Positions 1 to 10,117 of a stretch of DNA of 64,000 bases are shown here, piece after piece. Positions within the stretch are counted from its first letter, which is position 1. Every line of letters starts with the position of its first letter. The notes below the pieces were generated by a model that had not been told where the DNA came from, did no database searches, and saw nothing but the letters and a program-made list of their open reading frames with translations. Both the position numbers and the translations under genes were made by a program. Source of the stretch: Sanghuangporus weigelae (Eukaryota; Basidiomycota; Agaricomycetes; Hymenochaetales; Hymenochaetaceae); contig CP137318.1 in assembly GCA_033182465.1 (NCBI GenBank), positions 1,364,001 through 1,428,000 of the forward strand, written 5' to 3'.

Positions 1-717
1 TGTACGTTCCCCAAGAGCATAGACGATTTGTGTTCCTCGAAATGGACACGATACTACGGACATGATCAAATTTGTGAGAACCGCAGCGTAAACATGATGG
101 GGCTTAAATTCTTACCAGTAGTTACGGAAAGAAGCATATCAGGATGGGTATCTTGTCCGAAGAATCTAATAGATATTAAATACTGAAGCTTCATTATCGT
201 TGCCCCTCCCTAATAATGCACCATTAATGCCCCAGGAAAGTAGAAAAATAAATAGATAAAACGAACGATGGAATGTCCAAGAAAATGCAATGGATTGGAA
301 GGTGACCAAATTGGATAGAGTCCCGTGGGATGATGCCGGCCATATCGCTTATGTCCGGATTGTCTCGCATGTTCCGCACCATAGTCCACTAACCGAGGGT
401 TCGTTCAACAGGAATGTCTTGTGAATAAGTTTGCGAGAAGCTTTACTTACCTGTTCCGCCTTTGATGGTATAATATAACTCGCAAGCTCGATCATGCAAA
501 GAGCTCACAGGACCAACACTAAATCATGCGATGAGAACCAAAAACATGAGAAAATAAAAAGATGACGAGCTCACCTTGCTATCATGACCTTCCTGTCTCC
601 CAGCATGTTCTCATAGCCTCCCACATAATTTCTCAGCGGCGACCACGCGACCGAACCGGACGTGGACAAGAATCCCTCAACAATGATCAATGGGATATCG
701 CCCGAGTCTTCCTTCAT
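1..717 (-). CDS. Lipase, bacterial family I.5-like (partial, 3' end outside window)
   Basis: Minus-strand exons read as an alpha/beta-hydrolase lipase that would hydrolyse triacylglycerols. The first supported exon, beginning near 717, reads SGDIPLIIVEGFLSTSGSV and continues to GGYENMLGDRKVMIAR, ending at a GT donor near 575. The next exon reads VGPVSSLHDRACELYYTIKG, and the one after starts VDYGAEHARQSGHKRYGR and ends HFLGHSI just before the nucleophile-elbow glycines. A further exon opens with GGATIMKLQ and continues FFGQDTHPDMLLSVTT. The HDRACELYY block, the GHSxGG elbow (catalytic Ser) and HPDMLLSVTT are hallmarks of Geobacillus/Staphylococcus-type lipases and their fungal relatives. The gene runs off the left edge, so the catalytic Asp and His are not seen. 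The true start is uncertain: 717 is the first in-frame ATG, and an upstream exon is possible. Confidence 0.8.
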
Positions 718-1597
718 GTACGGAGCTCGAGCGAGGTAGTGGTGGTAAGTGTGAGAGTTGTCTTAGGCATCCGGATACAAGGACGTTGCAACTGATGCCA
801 GTGCCGATGGACAGCGACGATCGAGGCCGCTGCGGCTGTAATTGTGGGTCCCTAATCAAACTATATTTTGGGAAATTGATCGGCGCCCATATCATATCCC
901 ATCATCGAACCTTATCTATTCACACACACTCACGGAAGCAAATCGGTGATAAATGTTTATTTACGCGGGTTGACTCAAGGCCGCCGCCTCGGCCTGGCCA
1001 ATTTCAGTATTCAGTTTACTCTCTCTGTAAGATTACAACACTAATGTGCTAATAATGTTATCTCCATTCCGAGAAAAAAAACAACAACAACAGAAAACAA
1101 GATTGCGGCTAATTATAACTAAGTACAGATGAGCGACAGAAAATACAGGCAGTGCAAAAACAATCAATCGTTTTGCAGGCAAAGTTCTCGTTTAGCACGG
1201 AGAAAGGGCATATATAGTAGTGAAATAGCAACAAAATATGAGAAGGATATCAGAAAAAAAGATTATAGTTATATACAGTCTAGAAAGTCTATGATTGAAC
1301 TGAGAAGCGATCGAGATCGGTCGGAGTCGGAGGTAAAACGGAGGTAAATTCCAAAGAGACAAGTCATTAGTCGAATATGGTGACTTTGTTGCTGCGCCTT
1401 CCTTCCTATATAAAATGTTTCGATGTATATATGCTCACCAATATTCCGGGCGGGTTTAGGTAAAAGCGGTACCTATAGGGCCCTCCTGGACACGTCGAGT
1501 CGGGCTAGAAGTATCAAAATCACCCTTCGAATCCTATCCTCGAACAGCCCGGGGAAACCGCTCGGGAGTTTAACTAGTAACCCGATGGCTACTGTAG
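718..1597. other. Intergenic stretch with no supported gene
   Basis: This 880-base stretch lies between the lipase 5' end and the 3' end of the next minus-strand gene. It holds only short, unsupported frames. A 72-codon frame at 1129-1347 is rich in Lys, Arg and Ser and looks like low-complexity noise. Upstream exon(s) of the lipase may lie in the first 150 bases, because its frame stays open for some codons above the chosen ATG. Confidence 0.4.
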
Positions 1598-3455
1598 TCA
1601 TTGTTGTTCCTGCTGCTGCTGTTGTTGATGGTACGTCGGCGGCTGATCGTTTTCAGGCCGAAGATACATCTGGTGACCCTCCATGTAAAGCCCCGAAAGC
1701 AAAGACTCGAGCGTTGCTACAGCAGGCTCGGGAAAAGGATAGCTTCGTGCGCGAAGCCGAACAGCTTGGAAGAAGGCGTCCAGTCGGTTCCACCGGGTCT
1801 CGTCGAACGAATACACTTCTCTCGGAGAATATTGTGGTACGGTCGACCGTACATCGACCGCCGGCGGCGGTCCAGGCAGGTTCTGGGTATGTGGAGTGAC
1901 GGGTGAAATGGGAGACACGTGCACACCATTCGATAACGGCGCCGCTTGGTTTTGAGTTCCAGGCTCGCGGTAGCAGATCGTTTCAGAATACGGGTACGGA
2001 TAAGGGGAAGAATCCAGGTTTTGGATCTGCGTTGACGGCGTCGTTGGCGTCGGTAGGTACTGTGCCTGATGGCCCAGCGCTTCAGTTGGTTGCGATAGAT
2101 AAGTCGGCTGCGGTTGATGCACCGGTGTATTCGGATTGTACGAGGGCGGCGGCGGCGCCCGATAAACTTCATTTCTGCCGTTGCTTCTTGCGATAGATGG
2201 AACCACAAAAGTAGCCTCAGGAGGATGAGGGATTGCATCTCCACGATTTCGACCGTATGCCGCAGGCGACTGAGACGAGAGCGCAGAGACGAACGCTCCG
2301 TCTTGCAATGTCGGACAGGGCAATCTGTCTTGTGGCGGCGATACTTGAATGCAACCGATATGATGCTGTTTCTGAGGACAGTCGACGGAAGCACCGGGAG
2401 AATCCTTTGTTGATGGATCGGGAAGCTTTAAGCTCGCCATCGGAGGAGGTTCGATTCGCACTCCATCATAAGTTCTCACTTCCCTATTATTAGATGCCGT
2501 AGGAGTGCTCGCGGCAGGGAGTATCGTGCCGTCACGTATGGCGTTGGTACGGGAGAACCCATCCTGCTGTTGTGCTCTACGCCCATGCTCTGCGATATTA
2601 CGTCCACGGCGTGTGAATGGCAGGTTCTCCCGGCCAATTGGGTGGGAGTGTTGGTTAAATACTTTACAGGAAAACAAATCAGAGTCAATTCAGTACTAAC
2701 GTAATGCGGGACAGAGAAGGGAACGAACGCTTTGCGCGTACTATCGTTGTCCCGAAGTATGTTCCATAGCTAATTGATGCTGGGCATCCTTCTGCTTCCA
2801 TCTGAATAGGAGTGAATAGGAGTTAGTTCTCATAGCATACGGATATCAAAGAAAAATGACAGACATTACGTTGAGACCTGCTACGGTTTCTCTCCGGAAG
2901 GGTATTGACATATTTACTTCTCGCGTTTTTGAAATTTCGATTGCAGAGGAGCTCAGTGTGCTCAGTGAAGTTTGGCGGGACAATTTTCGACCGGTAAGTT
3001 TCCGCTCTAACGAACTCGACCGTTTCTTGCTCCTCGAGATGAGAGCGCCAACTCTGGAAAGCATCAAACGACGGGAACTGGAGTGGATACTCCTCATCAG
3101 AAGCGTCAGGGACGTAAGGCGCGATATCTTGGCCTTGAATTTGAAAGTTTTGCAATTGTGCAGCGGGTATATGTCCCTGGAAAGCCGGTGGCTGCACGAA
3201 GAAGTCCGATGGAGGCGCGTGCACAGGAGAACACGAAGACGAGGGTTCTGGCTCATAAGCGTTTTGGATGTGTCGAGGCGGTAACAGCGGTTGCATGAAA
3301 GCAGGCTCGCTCCGATTATGAGTCTGTCTTGGGTCTTTGGGACCCGAATGAAAGGGAGGATCTGTGTGCCCATTGAAGGCTTCAAGTTGGTGAGTGGGGT
3401 TCATTGGGCATGAGCATGTGTTGTAAACGTGTCTAACATGGTGGTAGAAGGGCAA
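1598..3455 (-). CDS. FAR1/WRKY-GCM1-like DNA-binding protein with Pro/Gln-rich tail
   Basis: Two long minus-strand frames plus a short exon between them read as one protein. The first exon frame (3455 to about 2865) has a polar N-terminus, then FPSFDAFQSWRSHLEEQETV and a conserved Cys (LLCNRNFKNARSKY). The middle exon, near 2800-2740, reads GCPASISYGTYFG. The last frame begins with KVFNQHSHPIGRENLPFTRR. The order F-x-W, Cys, GCPA, HSHPIG is that of the FAR1/GCM1-type zinc-chelating fold common in mushroom genomes, often derived from Mutator-like transposases. The remaining roughly 300 residues are Pro/Ser-rich and end in a poly-Gln run. I could not fix the junction between middle and last exon. 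The start may be a later Met (MNPTHQLEAF). A regulatory nuclear role is inferred. Confidence 0.6.
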
Positions 3456-3808
3456 GAGCTGAAGAGACGGGTGTTTGAATTTGAGAGAGCCGAAGCGGGT
3501 TCTGATCCTGACGTCCGTGCGAAATATGTAAGCTTCTCATCCGATCAACAATCCTAAACTAAGTGGCAGTGTCGCTCGAGAGCCACGAGGCTAGAGAAGG
3601 GGTTACTCATACATGCCGAGACGGGACCTTTTATTCCTTCCCGCGGCACAAAATCCCTCATCAGAAAATCATTAGAAACAGAAAACAGAAAAAGCATTTA
3701 CAGGATGTGCCAAGTTAAGCAGGTAGATCAATAAAAGTATCCAATCCGGTGTGGTAAGTCCATATACGTTACTTGTAGTCCGACTTTAAATCCGCGACTT
3801 TAATCCTT

Positions 3809-5363
3809 TTATAGAATAGTCCATAATCCCATTATCGTCCCCGAGACAAATGTCCCTAACCCAGCCCACACGCCCGACGAAACGGAAAATGCTGAAATAG
3901 CAGCGCTGCTGCTACTCGTCGAGCTGTCCGTAGTGTCTGGGATCGGCGTCGCAATCGGCGATGAAGGCGCGTACGACACTCCATTCAGTGTCGCAGCAAC
4001 CTCAAATACAGATCCACCACCATACTCGTAGAACTGATCAAATGTCCAGTTATTGAATATGCATATATGCTATGAGCGAAATAAAGAACTTACGTCAACA
4101 AGCATGAAATTGGGGCTGCGTCCCTGCTGCACCCCACATTCTGAAGCTTGCTCTCCGAGAGAACCGTCTCCGCTTGCAGCATTTGTGGTGTTTAATGCGT
4201 CCTTGTCCGGAGCTACTGACGTAGCAATGACGCTGACTTCTTCATCGAGGAAGTGATTGATTGTATACAACTGTGTTGAAGGATCACCTCTTGTCCGGTT
4301 TACGTTGCAGTCGAACGTGGGATCCGTAACATCGAACGCGGTCTCCCACATATTCGTGAATTCTGAAGATATCATTCTATTAATAAATAGACTCGATCTG
4401 CGATGTATAATAATACCTACCATCGATGATATAGGAAACCTGGGTCGAGTCTGCGCCGGCATCCATGAAGGTGACTAATCGCTTCCCACTGTCAATCATA
4501 CTCCCAAGAGTCGGCCAACCGGTGTACACCATCGGCGATGACGTAGGCGTGTACGATAGATCTGTCAGGCCCACTGACTGAAATACGGAATCGAACTGTG
4601 ACGGCGTCGCTCCGTCTGAATTTACGATGAGCAGCGTGACAACTAGGAACGCCAGCATTAAGTCAGTAATCCATGCCACCAGAACCAATCTCAGAGGAAC
4701 GTACCATCATTTGTGTTGGCATCCATCCAAGTTTTGACTGACGCGCGATCCCATCAGCACAATTCAAAAACAAAGGCACATATGCCGCGTACCTTCAGTA
4801 AGGTAATCCTGCAGCGTTCCACCATCGTATAGGACGCAACTGGAATGGCAAAGGTGTATCACATCGTTTTGCATATGAGCCTGCATTTGCAGCATGCGAA
4901 TGCCATCATTAAGTTGTTGGGTCACTGGTTGTTTTAGTCATAGAAATGAAATAATCCGTGGGATCTTCGGTCAGACTAGAAGGCGATGAGGTAAAAAGAG
5001 GGTGTTGATTCACCATCATAATCTTGATTGGTAGCCACTGTTATGGTCGAAAATCAGGATGGTCCGAAGCAACGCATGAAATTGCGAGGTGAAGATACTC
5101 ACAGTTGTTCGTGCCAACGGCGTAGCTATTATGTGCACCAACGAAGGAGACATTTCCATAGCTTCTGTCACAGAACTACCGCGTTGCCGGAATCAGAGAA
5201 TTTTTTAGCTAGACGAGAATGACTTGACGAGGACACGCACCTCCTCATGGCCATTGCATACTGTTGCGCGCCGAGTGAGGGAGAGTGCCAAGGAGGACGG
5301 GAGAAGGGAGAGAGAAGCTAGAAGAGCAGTCGAAAGAGCGACCCGCGCGTTTGAGAAATGCAT
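3809..5363 (-). CDS. Secreted PLC-like phosphodiesterase, probably GPI-anchored
   Basis: At least seven exons read as the fungal PLC-like (PI-PLC X-type TIM barrel) family. Exon 1 (5363-5241) encodes a signal peptide with hydrophobic core LSTALLASLSLLPSSLAL. Later exons give CDRSYGNVSFVGAHNSYAVG, which contains the first catalytic-type His, then VATNQDYD, QQLNDGIRMLQMQAH, LCHSSCVLYDGGTLQDYL (second His block), VVTLLIVNSDGA, TGWPTLGSMIDSGKRLVTFM and YTINHFLD. The last exon ends in a Ser/Thr-rich linker and a hydrophobic tail (SVSSGVWAGLGTFVSG), as expected of a GPI-attachment signal. Introns are about 50-60 nt. The true substrate of these fungal proteins is unknown; phosphoinositide cleavage is only suggested by the fold. 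A second, similar cluster of short exons was not seen nearby. Confidence 0.85.
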
Positions 5364-5556
5364 TGTGATAAAATGGAATCGCTTGTGCAGTCAGAGAACG
5401 TGAGTATGGATGGAATCAGTAAGAGAGAAAGGGGACGAGGAGACCAAGAAGGGAGTGAAAGGAGAAGAAGGGACGGAGAGCTATTGTAGTCCGACCCAGT
5501 TCACCTGGGGTGGGTCACAAGAAAGAGCATAGCCACCACTTAGGCGCAGCTCTGCA

Positions 5557-6059
5557 CGTCGATCACCGTAGATCGTTACTTCTTTTGACCGGCACCCTTG
5601 ACTACCCTTCGCGTTCTGGCGGTGGACCCTTGGTATGAGCTACGCTAGCGTCCTGGGTCGATGGATACTCGAGAAGGTATGCTTTCTCTCCTTCGTAACC
5701 ATTGCTGGCGTTCTCGGAGTCAGCTTCAATGGCTTCCTCCTCTAAATCCCTCTTACGCCTTCTCATCAGACAAATCTCATCGTCACAAGCCTCACTGCGA
5801 GCTGTGTGCTGTACACGCACTCTGCAGGTGTCGCATACTTCGCACTTGGCGCCGTTAGCTGCTCGCTTTCCGTCAAAGCGATCAAGCGGATCATTCGCCA
5901 GGTCAGTCGAGTTTGTCTTGTCTTTCGGCACACTGAGTCATTTAGCGCGAGAAATAGCCTCGGCCTGTGCATCCCGTCTCCAAGAAGAAAACATACGGGT
6001 GCGGAAGGACTTCGTTCATTTCGTCTTCATTCCATTTCATTGACTCCATCGTTCTGGAT
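5557..6059 (+). repeat. Dispersed duplicate of 28391-28893 (5' part of PAP2 gene)
   Basis: This block matches 28391-28893 in the same orientation at roughly 90 percent by eye, with several small indels in the first 200 bases and near-identity across the exon encoding YFALGAVSCSLSVKAIKR. The match starts at CGTCGATCAC and stops abruptly after the sequence gttctggat, just before the last exon of the full gene. It is therefore a segmental copy made at the DNA level, with introns retained, and not a retrocopy. Confidence 0.85.
5635..6055 (+). pseudogene. Truncated copy of PAP2/dolichyl-diphosphatase-like gene
   Basis: The copy keeps exon 1 (starting MSYASVLGRWILEK at 5635), its intron, exon 2 (TNLIVTSLTA...KAIKRIIRQ) and the short exon 3 (PRPVHPVSKKKTYG), all with GT-AG borders. 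The final exon that carries the PSTHS and HTWxQ active-site motifs in the full gene at 28477-29229 is missing. Only the first acid-phosphatase motif (K-x6-RP) remains, so the product could not be an active enzyme. A minus-strand 109-codon frame (5602-5931) across the same bases is most likely a shadow, because its reading is interrupted in the sister copy. Confidence 0.75.
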
Positions 6060-6319
6060 AAATTTAAGTATGTTTCATGACTCCTGATTGCATGAACAGG
6101 TCTCATGGGTCGCGCAGTCGCAGTGGTCTATCTTAGCCTAGAGTGACTGGCATTCGAGACAGTACTAGTATTAGTGCACACTACACAACCAAACATCGCA
6201 AGCTGCCGCGCGCTACATTGGAGCACAACACACGAATGTAAAATGCCCTTCATCCTATACCCAGACATGTAAAGTTAACAACAGGCTGAATCAGACGATG
6301 ATTGTAGAAAGAGCTCACT

Positions 6320-6823
6320 TCAAAAGCAGAAGCTAGACGTCTTGACATTGGGATACTTGGAAGATGTGGCATAACTCTTGTTCTCATTGCAGAAAGTGGT
6401 AAACTCTTGTGCAAGGCTTTCCACGGAAGTGAGGGTGACGATCTCTCTCTCTGAACAGCTTTGCTGACCCAGATGAGGCATTCGCCGTGGGCTGCGCCTT
6501 CAGGGACTGCGACCTGACTGAGGATGTCCCGGAGGGTCTCAGAGGTGAGAGTGCCCTGGGAGGCGTCGCGAATCTTGAGGAGGGACGTGAGACTGACTGA
6601 TCCCTCAATCTTTTGTGTCCTAAACTCGAAGGCCCATTGGCCGGTCCTGGTTGTGATGTGGCCGATCTTTCCGGAATCGGAGGATGTAGCGAGAATGATG
6701 GCAGCGTGCGGATCGCCCACCTGGGCATATCCAGCTAGATAGAGAGAACCAGCAATGGCAGACCTGGAAGTAGGATTGTGTTAGTTGCATAGCGAGCAGA
6801 AAGAATTCGGAGCCAGCGTACAT
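6320..6823 (-). pseudogene. DUF6914-like small protein gene with GA-repeat frameshift
   Basis: The start codon appears to be split by an intron: AT at 6823-6822, a 58-nt GT-AG intron (6821-6764), then G at 6763. This gives a protein starting MSAIAGSLYLAGYAQVGDPH and continuing with TTRTGQWAFEFR and ECLIWVSKAVQRE. This layout resembles the Agaricomycete DUF6914 family (short proteins of unknown function with an N-terminal beta strand and a DPxHWA-type block). After a (GA)n run at 6442-6451 the expected reading LAQEFTTFCNENKSYATS continues in another frame and ends at 6320. Two extra bases in the repeat would explain this, so it is either a recent loss-of-function allele or a base-calling error. 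A TATAAAAG box lies about 90 nt upstream. The family assignment is moderate. Confidence 0.5.
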
Positions 6824-6912
6824 TATGGAAGGATTGCAGATGACTTAATGAAGTTGAAGATGCTTGAGAGGGCTCAATCTTGGTTTGGAAAGATATCAGC
6901 AAAACGGATGGG

Positions 6913-6920
6913 CTTTTATA
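6913..6920 (-). promoter_or_regulatory. TATA box of the DUF6914-like gene
   Basis: The minus strand reads TATAAAAG here, about 90 nt upstream of the split start codon at 6823. It is followed by a pyrimidine- and adenine-rich leader, fitting a core promoter. This supports the minus-strand gene and argues against the overlapping plus-strand frame at 6785-6997. Confidence 0.5.
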
Positions 6921-7722
6921 CCTGGAAGGGTGAGCCTACCTCGACCGACTCTCAAGGAGTCAAAATAGAAATATCGAAGGAGTCAACATGGAGGTGAAAG
7001 CGATAGACGGCATGTTCATTATTGTTGTTCTCTATCCGCTAGGTATGAAAGCATTTAGGTGGCGAATGAGGGGAACTGAGCACCGAGAAAACGGCACTAT
7101 GAGAAAGATGCTAATCCAGAAGTCTGAATGAGACATGCACTTACCATCAGAGTACCATGAACAGTTGAAAGCAGCAAGTAAGTACAACAATTGCCAGAGT
7201 TGCACCGCCGCCTGACCTATTGTTTCGTTATCCATCGGAGTCATGATTATGATCAGTTGAAATAGAAGGATAAAAACAAGACGAAAAGATCCCAGTTACT
7301 TATTCATACATAATGCTTTTAAGCATGTCAGCCGGAGTTTCAGAGGTTCCTATTTCGATTTGGAGCACAATAAAAGAATGACTCAGTTTGAGGCAACTTT
7401 GAGCCTACACAAGATAAACCTGATGCTCCCTTTGTGTTTTCCAGGTTGTCGCCGTGTATAAGAACAAGGCCGCAAAAGCCGCTCCACAGCTTTCCCAGTC
7501 GGAAATTCAAAGGCAAACATACAGATGTTTTATCAAGCGCCGGCCACTGATTTCGTCAATAATGGTCAGACGTCGAACCAGCCACCCCAGATCTTCACCG
7601 TTAGGTGATTGCCGGCTTTACCCAAGCGCGCTCTCCACACGTTACACTCATTATTCCCACTGACGCCAAGTCTCGACGCCTCGTACACATTCGGATCGAC
7701 CACGCCACGTCTCCTACGTAAG
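6921..7722. other. Intergenic stretch next to the duplication boundary
   Basis: No gene can be supported. A 70-codon minus-strand frame at 7032-7244 (starting MTPMDNETIGQAAVQLWQLL) contains a good GT donor after NCSWYSD and could be the first exon of something small, but no partner exon was found. The plus-strand frame at 7454-7663 is arginine- and serine-rich and unlike its neighbours. Homology to the right-hand duplicated block ends at about 7723. Confidence 0.3.
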
Positions 7723-7726
7723 CTAT

Positions 7727-8473
7727 CTACAGCCCCTCCGCGCCACAAACTTGTACGTAGTGAAGGCCGACGTAAGTAACAATCCTGTATTGTATTCATA
7801 AATTGATAAATGGTTAATGGCTTCCCGTCATGAACGACAGGACCTACCTACCGTATTGGCCGATGGAGCTGAAAAGCCAACCAGGTCGAAGGCACTTAAA
7901 TGACCAGCCTTCCTACGACCCAAGAAGTTCCCAATGCTGCAAGGGGGCTCAACGAGAACAGAAATCTGCGCCGAGGTATGGATATTTGAGTCCGGTTACA
8001 AGCAGGCTGTGCGAAGACGATCAGTCCGTCGAGGCAAAGCACGCTATGTAGTTAAAGCTATTTACCTATAAAGGACATATGGGGCATGCTCAAGCGTGTT
8101 TTGGTGCGCACCTGTTTGATAAATAATCTCAATTTAAGTGAATCACGCCCTGGCAACATTGGTCGTACTTACGTTGGGCACAATTGAACTTTTGCACGGC
8201 ACTATTTGAAGCAGCCTCTGCCTTTTCAGCATAAGCTGTAGAAGCGTTCGTTGATGCCTAAAATCGAGTACGACTAGGACTACGAACCGTAAGGATAAGG
8301 AACCCCTGCAGCTTTCCGCGCCCATTTAGTGTTCGTCACCTGGTAAGTGTTCAAGAATGCCGTTGCGGTTGCTGCAGCAAGCACGTAGGAATATCTGCAA
8401 AATAGTTGTAGTGGTATGGTAGACGTATACAAAAAGACCATACGTACCCTTCAGGGACGTTGATGGAAGGCAT
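7727..8473 (-). pseudogene. MGST3-like MAPEG relic (outer copy, partner of 60286-61077)
   Basis: The first exons are almost identical to the intact partner: MPSINVPEG, then YSYVLAAATATAFLNTYQV, then KFNCAQ and AHQNTLEHAPYVLY. In the exon that should read GLKYPYLGAALGTSWVVGR, about 28 foreign bases are inserted after YLGA. Just downstream some 97 bases are missing, including the coding for LYTLGYSTGDPEK. The last exon has two extra bases near its end, so VAEGL is lost. Several independent lesions show that it is no longer under constraint as a full protein. Confidence 0.85.
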
Positions 8474-8733
8474 GGCGAATGTTCGTGGATGAGTGAGAAG
8501 TGTGTAGTATTGTGGAGGGACCAGATCCGGATATACATAGCGATTTTATAGGAGACGAGACGACGCCCAGGGACCACCTCGGGAGGACCCAGCATCACAA
8601 TTCAGTCAGTTGACCGGTCCACTGTTAGTGTGTCTTGGCACAACGTATTCATAAATCTTAACATTTGCACGAAATAAAATGAAAGAAGTAGTGTGTCATT
8701 TTGCAGACAAGAAAAACAAGCAGTTCTGAATAT

Positions 8734-9510
8734 CTACAGCCCCTCCGCAATGAACTTGTATGTTGTGAATGCAGAGGCAAGATACAATCCTATAGTGCAT
8801 TTAAGAATTAAATTGTGATAAGCAAACCGTTTGGCTCTTCATGGTAAAATAAAAGTACTCACCGAACTGGCCCATGAAGCTGAGAAGACCGCCCGGCTGA
8901 TTGCGCTGGAATGACTAGTAAGTCGAGTAAAAAAGGTGCTGAAAGTGATATGCCTACCTTCTTCGGGTCACCAGAGCTGTAACCAAGGTGTAAAGGAACC
9001 TTCCTACAACTTAAGAACTCCCCAATGCTGCGCTCTGAGGTATGGATACTTGAGCCCAGTTACAAGCAAGCCGTCAACCGTCAGACAGACAGCGGAAAGA
9101 ATCCTGCTTATATAAGCGGTTTAAGGTAGTGTGTGGTGGGCACCTATTTAATTTGTATTAATATTACTTAGAATAAACCTCACGACTCGGTAACATTTGC
9201 TCGACTTACGTTGGGCACAGTTGAACTTTTGAGCAGCGCTATTCGAAGCAGCCTCCGCTTTTTCAACATAAGCTGCAGAAGCGTTTGTTAATGACCTAAA
9301 CGAGTGCGGCGAAGGCTACGAACCGTAGGGATAAGGGACGCCTGCAGCTTTCCGTGCCTGTGCAGTGTTTACCATTTGGTAACTGTTCAAGAATGCCGTT
9401 GCGGTTGCTACAGCAAACACATAGGAATATCTGTGAAGTAGTTGTAATGGTAGGATAGATGCATATAAAAAAGACGGAACACACCCTTCAGGAACGTTGA
9501 TCGAGGGCAT
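8734..9510 (-). pseudogene. MGST3-like MAPEG relic (inner copy, partner of 59206-60025)
   Basis: The 5' half matches the intact partner at about 98 percent, including the ATG at 9510, the 51-nt intron and the exon ending KFNCAQ. The following exon, which should encode the conserved AHQNTLEHTPYVLY (the glutathione-handling motif of MAPEG enzymes), is cut after AH by a deletion of about 35 bases that also removes the next splice donor. The GLKYPYL exon further on also carries small indels. A TATA box and leader like those of the partner remain, so the relic may still be transcribed. Confidence 0.85.
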
Positions 9511-10117
9511 GGCGGATGTTGCGGGATAAATGAGAAGAAGTGAGGGAATTTATAGAGATGAAGCGAGTCGGGAGTACGCGTCACGTACGGGATGGAATAT
9601 TCGAAGAGCGTTTTCAGCTCGTTCCTTACACGGGACACGGGAACTCTCGTCGTCGCGAAGGCATCGATCTGAGAAGGATGCCAAAGCATTCGTCTTCGCT
9701 CTGTCAGCCACCGGTGAATGCGTGTCATCCCTCGAGCTTCCCACCCTCATCATGTCTTTTCTTTACTTGATTCTTGTGATTAACCGCAATTGTGAGCCGA
9801 ATTGCCACGTCAGTCTCAGCCTCCATGGATCACGCTTGACGGACATTCGTGCGAGCCATTTGTCATAGCCATAGGATGACTTCATCCATCCACTCAGCAG
9901 AATTACTACATTGTGCAGTACGCGACGGCTACATCGTTAGCCATGAGAAACGGAGGCAAAGAGAGAGCGACCATGACAACCCCTGACAGTGACAACCCTC
10001 ACAGGATCGCCTGTCCAAAAAGAAAGGGACTCACCACGTGCTGCATTTACATACACAATTTTTTTGAATTGAGATTCTGTAAACTTTCTCAAAAAAGGTA
10101 CTAGTAGTACTACATCC
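9511..10117. promoter_or_regulatory. Shared divergent promoter, left copy (MAPEG / RRB1)
   Basis: These 607 bases separate the ATG of the inner MAPEG relic from the ATG of the RRB1 relic and are nearly identical to 58599-59205 in reverse complement, with the same length in both. A TATAAA box lies on the MAPEG side about 40 nt above the ATG. The high identity suggests recent sequence exchange between the arms. Confidence 0.6.

Noticed and set aside
1129-1347. 72-codon Lys/Arg/Ser-rich frame
   Set aside because: Low-complexity purine-rich sequence with no splice signals or homologous motif.
5602-5931. Minus-strand 109-codon frame with several Cys
   Set aside because: It overlaps well-supported PAP2 exons on the other strand, and its frame is disrupted in the sister copy at 28.4-28.9 kb.
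6785-6997. Plus-strand 70-codon frame
   Set aside because: It overlaps the TATA box, leader and split start of the minus-strand DUF6914-like gene and shows no family resemblance.
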